64,000 bases of DNA, from the NCBI GenBank assembly GCA_003388555.1, contig QQVD01000042.1, positions 62,001 to 126,000 on the forward strand, in the 5' to 3' direction. Below are positions 57,691-64,000 of this stretch, piece after piece. The notes under the pieces were generated by a model. The model worked only from the letters and a program-made list of their open reading frames with translations. It searched no databases and had not been told where the DNA came from. The DNA comes from Acidobacteriota bacterium. Lineage in GTDB: Bacteria > Acidobacteriota > Thermoanaerobaculia > Multivoradales > Multivoraceae. Every line of letters starts with the position of its first letter. The stretch's first letter is position 1. The position numbers were made by a program, and so were the translations under genes.

Positions 57691-60528
57691 ATGAGCCGGA
57701 AGCAGTCGCGAAGCACCAGGATCACGCCCGAGGCGACCGAGCCGAGGGAGGTGCGGGAGGTGCGGGAGGTGTGGGTGCGGGAGGACGGGCAGCGAGGGGT
57801 GGGGCGCCGCGACCTGCTGCAGCTCGGCCTGCTCGGTACCGCCGCGGGGGCACTGCGCGGCGCTGCGCCGGCGCCGGCGCAGCCCGGCAGCCGCCGCGGC
57901 CGATCCGGCGCGGCAGCAGGCCCCACCGCCAGGCCGCCGATCTCGCCGCAGTTCGTGGTGCCGCCGACTCCCGTCGACGCCGCGAGCGCGCCGGAGACGT
58001 GGATCGAGCCGTGGGTGTGGAAGCCGTCGCTGTGGCCGGGGCAGCAGCTGCAGCTCAACGTGGTCGAGAACGAGGTGCCGGGCCCGATCGTCGGCTTCGG
58101 CAACGACAGCAGCGTGCTGTTCAGCTACGGCGGCATCACGCCGGGCCCGACGATCCGCATGAAGGGCGACGAGATCCTCTTCGTCAAGCTGCGCAACCTG
58201 CTCGGGGAGGACCTCGGCAAGACCCCGGTCGGTCCGGCCCCCGACCTCAACGAGCTGACTCCGGAGCTCGACGCGGCGATCGAGAAGGCGGGTGGCGATC
58301 CCTACTCGGTGATCCCGGCCGACGTGCGCGAGGACTTCTGTCTCGGCGAGCACACCAACGGCCAGCACTCGGCGCACGTCAGCAACCTGCACACGCACGG
58401 TCTGCACGTGCGGCCCGGACGCAACCCCGACGGCACCCACAGCGACAACGTGATCCTGCGGGTGATTCCCCAGCGCGACCTCGAGCGCCGCCGCCGCCGC
58501 GCCGGCGATCCGACCTGCGAGTGGCTGCGCGATCCCGAGCAGACGACCTTCCTGCGCGACGACGAGCAGGTCGGCGAGGCGAACTACGAGTTCCGCATCG
58601 GCAACACGCCGGCGACGCCGATGCACCCGCCCGGCACCTTCTGGTACCACCCCCACTCGCACGGCTCGACCCACAACCAGGTCTCCAGCGGCATGGCCGG
58701 TTTCCTGCTGGTCGAGGGCGACGTCGACGTGGCGATCAACCGCGCCATGACCGGCGATCCCGATCCGGATCTCGAACAGAAGCACGGCGAGTGGGACTAC
58801 CGCGAGCGCCTGATGCTGGTGCAGGCGGTGCTCAACACACCGAAGGACCCCGACGCCGAGAACGAGGAGCTGCGCAGCCCGCCGAACCCGGCGATCAACG
58901 GCAGTGCTCTGCCGCGGGTCATGACCATGCGGCCGGGAGCGGTCGAACGCTGGCGGGTGCTCAACGGCAGCGTCGACGGCCGCGGCTACCGGCGCCTGAT
59001 GGTGCTCGCCGGCCAGTACGCGGTCGACGAGGACAACGAGCTGGTGCGCTGGGACGCCGCGACGAAGACCTGGCAGCGACGCACCCGCGAGCAGGTGGAA
59101 GGCGACAAGCAGCAGCTCTGGCAGCTCGCCTTCGACGGCATCACCCTGATGGAGGAGCGCGGCGGCGAGATGCGCTACGTGATCCGCGACCTGGCGCGGC
59201 AGAACGCGGGCGCGCCGTTCCCGCTCGCCGGCCCGGTGCCGAGCGACTGTCCCGCGAAGTGGCGCGAGACCGCCAATGGCCGCGAGCTGTGCCGCTACGA
59301 GAACGCCTACCGCAACGGCGAGAACGTCTACGACACCTACGTGCGGCCGAACGAGGTCTACATGGCGCCGGCCAACCGTGCCGACGTCTTCTTCCAGGCG
59401 CCGCGCGACGCCGGGAGCGACGGCGAGGTGTACACGGTGCTGGCGCACAAGGTGATCGTGCACGCCGACAATCCCGAGCAGGGCATGCAGAAGAACCTGG
59501 CGCAGGGGGTCGAGGCGCCGCCGCAGGGCCCGGTGCAGATCGTGATCGGCTGGCTGGCGGTCTCGGGCGATCCCTGTCCGCCGTTCGATATCGAGAGCCT
59601 GACCGCCGAGCTGCCGCCGGTGCCCGACTACCTGAAGCCGGTGCGCGACGACGAGCTACGCGCCGCCAGCGGCTCGGGCTTCAGGACACGGGTGATCGAG
59701 TACTCGGGCTGGGGCTCGCAGGACTATCCCCTGATCGAGGTGCCGCAGTCGTTCGTCGACACCCATCCCGAGCTCGAGAACCTGCGCTACGCGAGGCACG
59801 GCGGTGGCTGGGTGCTGCTGCCGGCGGCGATCCGGTCGATGGCGATCGACGGGCGCAAGTTCGACCCCACCGACCCGGAGCGGCCGCGCATGGAGCTCGA
59901 CACGGCGGAGGAGTGGGTGCTCTACAACAGCTCGACGATGCTGTGGGGCGACGTCGACCCAGAGGATCAACCGCCGACCCGGTTCAAGGGGCACTACCGC
60001 AGCCACGCCATCTCGCGCGCCGAGGGGCAGCGCCGTTTCCGCCGCGACACCAGCTTCCAGATCACCAGTCGGGCGGTCGACCATCCGTTCCACATCCACC
60101 AGAACCCGTTCTGGGTCACCCGCATCGAGGTGCCGGACGAGAACGGCGAGCTGCACAACGTGCTGCCGCACCCGCGCTGGCAGGACGTGGTGTGGATCCC
60201 GCGCAACCGCGGCCGGGTGGTCTTCCGCTCGCGTTTCCCTGACTACGTCGGCACCTTCGTCGAGCACTGCCACCTGCTGCTGCACGAGGACAACGGCATG
60301 ATGCAGGTGCTCGAGATCACTCCCTTCGCCGACCAGGCCAACTACGTGCTGCGGCCACGGGTCACCTCTCCCGGCATGAGCGCCGAGCAGATCAGCGAGC
60401 TCTATCCGCGGCCGACCAGGGAGCAGGCCTACCGGCGCAGCGCCTCGTTCGTCGACCCCAACCACGCCACCGGCCAGGTCTATCCCGGCTTCGAGGTCGA
60501 GCCGCCGCCGCTCGAGGACGACGAATGA
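57691..60528 (+). CDS. Tat-exported multicopper oxidase
   Basis: The 945-residue protein has a Tat-like signal (GRRDLLQLGLLGTAAGAL) after an odd REVREVREVWV repeat. Copper ligand motifs are LHTHGLH near residue 232, WYHPHSHG near residue 317, HPFHIHQNPF near residue 797 and HCHLLLHEDNGMM near residue 859, the last giving types 1 and 3 ligands. The axial position is Met. It oxidises metals or phenolic compounds in the periplasm. It is longer than simple two- or three-domain laccases. The SCO1-like gene nearby could help load copper. It follows the receptor by 76 bp. Confidence 0.92.
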   Translation: MSRKQSRSTRITPEATEPREVREVREVWVREDGQRGVGRRDLLQLGLLGTAAGALRGAAPAPAQPGSRRGRSGAAAGPTARPPISPQFVVPPTPVDAASAPETWIEPWVWKPSLWPGQQLQLNVVENEVPGPIVGFGNDSSVLFSYGGITPGPTIRMKGDEILFVKLRNLLGEDLGKTPVGPAPDLNELTPELDAAIEKAGGDPYSVIPADVREDFCLGEHTNGQHSAHVSNLHTHGLHVRPGRNPDGTHSDNVILRVIPQRDLERRRRRAGDPTCEWLRDPEQTTFLRDDEQVGEANYEFRIGNTPATPMHPPGTFWYHPHSHGSTHNQVSSGMAGFLLVEGDVDVAINRAMTGDPDPDLEQKHGEWDYRERLMLVQAVLNTPKDPDAENEELRSPPNPAINGSALPRVMTMRPGAVERWRVLNGSVDGRGYRRLMVLAGQYAVDEDNELVRWDAATKTWQRRTREQVEGDKQQLWQLAFDGITLMEERGGEMRYVIRDLARQNAGAPFPLAGPVPSDCPAKWRETANGRELCRYENAYRNGENVYDTYVRPNEVYMAPANRADVFFQAPRDAGSDGEVYTVLAHKVIVHADNPEQGMQKNLAQGVEAPPQGPVQIVIGWLAVSGDPCPPFDIESLTAELPPVPDYLKPVRDDELRAASGSGFRTRVIEYSGWGSQDYPLIEVPQSFVDTHPELENLRYARHGGGWVLLPAAIRSMAIDGRKFDPTDPERPRMELDTAEEWVLYNSSTMLWGDVDPEDQPPTRFKGHYRSHAISRAEGQRRFRRDTSFQITSRAVDHPFHIHQNPFWVTRIEVPDENGELHNVLPHPRWQDVVWIPRNRGRVVFRSRFPDYVGTFVEHCHLLLHEDNGMMQVLEITPFADQANYVLRPRVTSPGMSAEQISELYPRPTREQAYRRSASFVDPNHATGQVYPGFEVEPPPLEDDE

Positions 60529-60573
60529 GTCGGACGAGCCGGCGGCTGTGGGTTCCGGCGTTGGCTTGAAGGC

Positions 60574-62037
60574 CTACTCGACCACCGGCGAGCTGAGCCG
60601 CGGCACCGGCAGCGCGTTGTGCTCGCGCTCGGCGCGGCGCTCGCCGCGCTCCCACTCCTTGCGCAGGTCCGCCACGTAGTGCTCGAAGTCGAGCTGCATG
60701 CGGTGGCGCGCCGAGTCGTAGTAGTGGCCGAGGTAGCGGCGCTCGTCACGCTCGATGGTGCGCTCCATCGCCTCGGCGTCGGGCAGGTGGTACTCGCCGA
60801 CCAGGTAGGCGGCGATCCAGCGCGCCTGCTGCTCGGCGAGGTTGACCAGGGTGGGCAGTGACTGGGCGAGTCCGAGGAAGCCGAGGTTCGGGATGTCGGG
60901 CCGGAACACCCGTTTGAACAGCGGCAGGTGGTTGTCCTCGATCGGCAGGTCGAGGTCGCGCAGGAAGGGGAACGAGATGTCGTAGCCGGTGGCGTAGACG
61001 ATGGCATCGATCGTCTCGCTGCTGCCGTCGGCGAAGCGCACCTTCTTGCCCTCGTAGGCCTCGATCGCCGGCTTCATCGCGATGTCGCCGCAGCCGACGC
61101 GGGTGAGGAACTCGCCCGAGACGCTGGGATGCGCCTCGAGCGGCTCGTGATCGGGCGCGGGCAGGCCGTAGTTCTCCATCCGGCCGACCGCGCGCAGCAG
61201 CGTGCGTTTGGCGATCCAGCGCTGGACCCGCGGCGGGATCCAGCTCGGCAGCACCGTCTTGTCCGCCGGCTGGCCGTTGATGTACTTGGGGAAGATCCAC
61301 ACCCCGCGCCGCGCCGACACCGAGAGCTTCTCGGCGATCGGCCGCTGCGACAGCTCGGAGGCGATGTCCATGGCGCTGTTGCCCATGCCGACGACGAGCA
61401 CCCGCTTGCCGCGCAGGTCGTGCGGCTCGAACGGCGAACGGTAGGAGTGAGAGTGCAGCTCGATGCCGGCGAACTCACCCGGGGCACGCGGCGTCGGCCA
61501 GCGCGGCGACCAGTGGTGGCCGTTGGCAAACAGCAGCATGTCGAAGTGGTGCAGGGTGCGGGCGCCGCGCGGCCCGAGCACCTCGACCGTCCAGCTGCCG
61601 TCGTCGCGCCGCAGGCAGCGCTCGACGGTGCTCTCGAAGGTGATGCGCTCGCGTAGCCCGAAGTGGTCGACGTAGTGGTTGAAGTACTCGAGGATCTGGC
61701 TGTGGTGCGGGAAGTCGGGGAAGTGCTCGGGGATCGGGAAGTCCTCGAACTGCATGCGGTACTTCGAGGTGTCGATGTGCAGCGACTGGTAGCACGCCGA
61801 CATGCCGTTGGGATTCCGGTATGCCCAGTTGCCGCCGATCCGGTCGCTGGCCTCGAAGCACTCGAAGTCGAGGCCGCGGTCCTGCAGCGCCTTGGCGGTG
61901 GTGAAGCCGGAGCATCCGGCGCCGACGATGCAGCAGCGCGGGTGCGACTCGGGCTCGGCGAAGCCGACGAAGGCACCCGAATCGGGCTTGCGCGATCGGC
62001 GCCGGCGGCCCGGTCCGCGCGGGACCGGCTCGCTCAT
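60574..62037 (-). CDS. flavin-containing monooxygenase
   Basis: The 487-residue FMO has the FAD motif CCIVGAGCSGFTTAKAL, FECFEASDRIGGNW, an NADP motif GKRVLVVGMGNSAMDIASEL, and the FMO fingerprint FATGY-like YATGYDISF. It oxygenates a nucleophilic hetero-atom or carries out Baeyer-Villiger-like chemistry. Its start ATG 62037 overlaps the stop of the upstream HpcH/HpaI aldolase by four bases (ATGA), so the two are co-translated. Confidence 0.9.
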   Translation of the reverse strand: MSEPVPRGPGRRRRSRKPDSGAFVGFAEPESHPRCCIVGAGCSGFTTAKALQDRGLDFECFEASDRIGGNWAYRNPNGMSACYQSLHIDTSKYRMQFEDFPIPEHFPDFPHHSQILEYFNHYVDHFGLRERITFESTVERCLRRDDGSWTVEVLGPRGARTLHHFDMLLFANGHHWSPRWPTPRAPGEFAGIELHSHSYRSPFEPHDLRGKRVLVVGMGNSAMDIASELSQRPIAEKLSVSARRGVWIFPKYINGQPADKTVLPSWIPPRVQRWIAKRTLLRAVGRMENYGLPAPDHEPLEAHPSVSGEFLTRVGCGDIAMKPAIEAYEGKKVRFADGSSETIDAIVYATGYDISFPFLRDLDLPIEDNHLPLFKRVFRPDIPNLGFLGLAQSLPTLVNLAEQQARWIAAYLVGEYHLPDAEAMERTIERDERRYLGHYYDSARHRMQLDFEHYVADLRKEWERGERRAEREHNALPVPRLSSPVVE

Positions 62038-62819
62038 CCGGCGACGATCGCGGCCCGCGCCGCCGCGATCTGCTCCTGCATGGCGCGCACCAGCAGGCCG
62101 AAGTCGTTGCCGACGTTGACCATCTGGAAGCCGCGCTCGACCCGCCTGGCGGCCGTCTTGCCGCTGTTGCAGTAGATGCCGACCCCGACCCCCTGCTGCA
62201 GGGCGTGGTCGAGCACCCGGTGCACCGCCTGCTCGACCTCCTCGTGACCGGGGTCGCCGAAGTGCCCAAGCGAGGCGGAGAGATCGGCCGGACCGACGAA
62301 GACGACGTCGACGCCCGGCACCGCGACGATCTCGTCGATGGCGTCGACCGCCTCGCGCGATTCGATCTGCACCGCGATCACCAACCGGCCGTTGGCGCGC
62401 GAGAGCGCGTCGGCGGTGGCGGTGAAGTAGGAGGAGGAGCGGTGCGGGCCGATGCCGCGCTGCCCGGCGGGCGGATAGCGGCAGGCCTCGACGACCTTGG
62501 CGGCCTCCTGGGCGTTGTCGACCTTCGGCACCATGATCCCGTGCGCCCCGGCGTCCAGCACGCGGCCGATCAGCGAGGGCTCGAGGTGCGGCACCCGCAC
62601 GAAGACGGTCTTGCCGCCTCGGTCGGCTGCCTGGATCTGCACCAGGCACCGCTCGGCGCCGGTGAGGCCATGCTCGCAGTCGATCATCAGCCAGTCGAGG
62701 TCGAGGTGGGTCATCGCCTCGATGGTCGCTGGCGAGTCGAGCGCGCACCAGGCTCCCAGCAGGGCCTCGCCGTTCTTCATCCGTTCCTTGAATCGCAGTC
62801 CCGGGTGCACGCTGTGCAT
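62034..62819 (-). CDS. HpcH/HpaI aldolase (class II, pyruvate-type)
   Basis: The 261-residue protein starts MHSVHPGLRFKERMKNGEALLGAWCALDSP. It has LDWLMIDCEHG, GAHGIMVPKVDNAQEAAKVVEACRYPPAGQRGIGP and VQIESREAVDAIDEIVAVPGVDVVFVGPADLSASLG, the metal-binding and pyruvate-binding landmarks of HpaI aldolases. These cleave 2-keto-3-deoxy acids into pyruvate and an aldehyde. Overlap with the FMO suggests a shared catabolic route for an aromatic or other hydroxylated substrate, which is inference. Confidence 0.92.
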   Translation of the reverse strand: MHSVHPGLRFKERMKNGEALLGAWCALDSPATIEAMTHLDLDWLMIDCEHGLTGAERCLVQIQAADRGGKTVFVRVPHLEPSLIGRVLDAGAHGIMVPKVDNAQEAAKVVEACRYPPAGQRGIGPHRSSSYFTATADALSRANGRLVIAVQIESREAVDAIDEIVAVPGVDVVFVGPADLSASLGHFGDPGHEEVEQAVHRVLDHALQQGVGVGIYCNSGKTAARRVERGFQMVNVGNDFGLLVRAMQEQIAAARAAIVAG

Positions 62820-62925
62820 GGTGTCGTGTCGGTTCCTGATGGACGGTCTTCAGGAGCCAGCGGCTCCCGGAGAAGGTGAGCTCTCTGCCGCGCCGAGCCC
62901 CCGCGGCGCGCCCGATGGCCGGACG

Positions 62926-63876
62926 CTACCGCAACGCGAGCCGCCACGCCGAGAGCGCGACGATGGCGTCGCCGAGCACGGTGACGGCGCGGAAGGCGAG
63001 TGCCAGGCCGCTGGCGTCGGCGGCGCCGAGAAGCGGCTCGAGGCCGATGAAGAAGATCGCCTCGCGGACGCCGAGACCGCCCGGCGCTCCCGGCGCCAGG
63101 GTGCCGACCAGCCAGCCCGCGGGCACCACCCAGAGCATGGTGGAGAAGGCATCGGGCGCGGCGGTTCCGTGCCAGCCCGCCTGCAGCAGGAGGGTGACGA
63201 TGCCGGCCGAGCCGATGAAGAGCAGAGCGTGCGCCGGGATGGTGCGCACCAGGGTGCTGGCGTTGGTGGCCAGACCGACCCGGGGCAGGTGGCGCTGCAC
63301 CCGCTCGGGCAGCCCGAGCCGGGCCAGCAGCTCGACGCCCAGCGGCCAGAGCAGCAGCCCGCCGACGACCAGGAGAGCGAGCAGGGGCAGCGGCACCGGC
63401 AGTGCTCCGGCCCAATCGGCGGAGCGCCCGAAGAGCAGCAGCAGGGCGAGCGCCGCGCCGGCGAGCGAGGCGTGCTCGAGCACGCTGGCCGTCGCCAGGG
63501 TGGACTGACGCAGGCCGAGGCGGCGCCCGAGGATCTGCCGTCCAACCAGGTGCATGGTGTTGGAGGGCAGGTACTTGGCCCACTGCGAGCGGCCGATGCA
63601 CCACCAGGCGTCGCGCAGGCTGGGAGGTGCCTCGAACGCTCCGATCAGCAGGCGCCAGGGCGCCACGACGAACAGGTAGAGGCCGGCGTAGAGGACGCCG
63701 CAGACGGCGATCGCCGCGGCGAGGTGCAGCGGAGAGACGCGGTCTCTGAGCTCGCCGAGATCGGCGACCAGGGGTCGCAGCACCCAGACGAAGCAGGCGA
63801 TCGCCAGAACGCCCACCAGCCGGCGCAGCAGCACGACCGCCGGACGGGGCGAGGGCTCGGCCGACTCCTGGCTCAC
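62926..63876 (-). CDS. UPF0104/lysylphosphatidylglycerol-synthase-like transmembrane protein
   Basis: The 316-residue protein starts at GTG 63876. It has about eight membrane helices and the family's conserved GRSQWAKYLPSNTMHLVGRQ and GTLAPGAPGGLGVREAIFF segments. It is the flippase-like domain of the LPG synthase/UPF0104 group but lacks a synthase domain. It probably moves or shields a lipid-linked intermediate. It is adjacent to a partial methyltransferase whose stop lies 7 bp upstream of its start. Confidence 0.85.
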   Translation of the reverse strand: MSQESAEPSPRPAVVLLRRLVGVLAIACFVWVLRPLVADLGELRDRVSPLHLAAAIAVCGVLYAGLYLFVVAPWRLLIGAFEAPPSLRDAWWCIGRSQWAKYLPSNTMHLVGRQILGRRLGLRQSTLATASVLEHASLAGAALALLLLFGRSADWAGALPVPLPLLALLVVGGLLLWPLGVELLARLGLPERVQRHLPRVGLATNASTLVRTIPAHALLFIGSAGIVTLLLQAGWHGTAAPDAFSTMLWVVPAGWLVGTLAPGAPGGLGVREAIFFIGLEPLLGAADASGLALAFRAVTVLGDAIVALSAWRLALR

Positions 63877-63883
63877 GGCCGGC

Positions 63884-64000
63884 TCACCGCAACCGCGCCA
63901 GCAGCAGCGTCCAGGGCAGCGGTCGGCGCTCGCCGATGACCTCGAAGCGACGACCGACCAGGTCGCGGATGGTGCGGCGCGAGAAGTGCTGCAGGTGGCC
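63884..64000 (-). CDS. methyltransferase-like protein, C-terminal part (5' end outside window)
   Basis: The frame entering from the right edge ends GHLQHFSRRTIRDLVGRRFEV then IGERRPLPWTLLLARLR and TGA. The GHLxxFSxRxLRxLL pattern is typical of the end of class I methyltransferases of the SAM-binding superfamily. Only 38 residues are visible. It is followed closely by the membrane protein gene on the same strand. Confidence 0.6.
   Translation of the reverse strand, partial: GHLQHFSRRTIRDLVGRRFEVIGERRPLPWTLLLARLR

Noticed and set aside
57748-57784. GGAGGTGCG tandem repeat in the multicopper oxidase start
   Set aside because: Encodes REVREVREV within the reading frame; a local coding repeat, not a regulatory array.

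Overview
The window is GC-rich chromosomal DNA (GC not counted). It probably comes from an uncultured Acidobacteriota-like bacterium, perhaps Thermoanaerobaculia. The pointers are a TIGR02999-type ECF sigma factor beside a large kinase with a helical-repeat tail, a beta-helix protein ending in an FADGFE-type tail, many Tat, lipoprotein and TonB-receptor-type secreted proteins, and many orphan small-enzyme genes. This assignment is inference. No rRNA, tRNA, CRISPR array or transposase was seen.

Layout. 1-4.8 kb: secreted beta-propeller, secreted HExxH protein, membrane proteins, truncated haemoglobin and a DUF1801 protein. 4.9-6.7 kb: a diverged leader repeat, a fused gene remnant, a DUF4184 membrane protein with a degenerate attC, and a VOC protein. 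6.7-13.1 kb: a run of + strand secreted, lipo- and membrane proteins, then DUF1428, an HSL-type esterase and an epimerase. 13.3-15.5 kb: leader repeat copy 1 heads a short integron cassette array (A). 15.8-21.8 kb, minus strand: kinase, ECF sigma factor and beta-helix surface protein. 22-26 kb: methyltransferase, amidohydrolase lipoprotein and serine hydrolase. 26.1-38.0 kb: leader repeat copy 2 heads an array (B) of about 11.7 kb with roughly a dozen attC or attC-like sites and many small unknown genes, several of them broken. 38.2-49.4 kb: + strand single enzymes and membrane proteins, including ACC deaminase (acdS). 49.5-54.6 kb, minus strand: SCO1-like, RND pump and adaptor genes in one operon. 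54.7-60.5 kb: TonB-dependent receptor and a Tat-exported multicopper oxidase. 60.6-64 kb, minus strand: flavin monooxygenase, HpcH/HpaI aldolase, a UPF0104/LPG-synthase-like membrane protein and a cut-off methyltransferase.

The most unusual feature is the pair of integron cassette arrays with no integrase gene in the window. Each starts at a ~220-bp leader carrying a promoter-like -10, a small ORF and an attI1-like simple site whose TAG stop overlaps the GTTGGGC/GTTGTGC core. A third, diverged copy lies at 4.9-5.0 kb. The attC sites include a lineage-specific subfamily, and the first bases of each cassette pair with its own attC R'' box, which defines the cassettes independently of the genes. 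Several cassette genes carry nonsense or frameshift lesions. One is a DUF4160 gene, paired with DUF2442, in which an expanded TTC tract follows a premature TAG.
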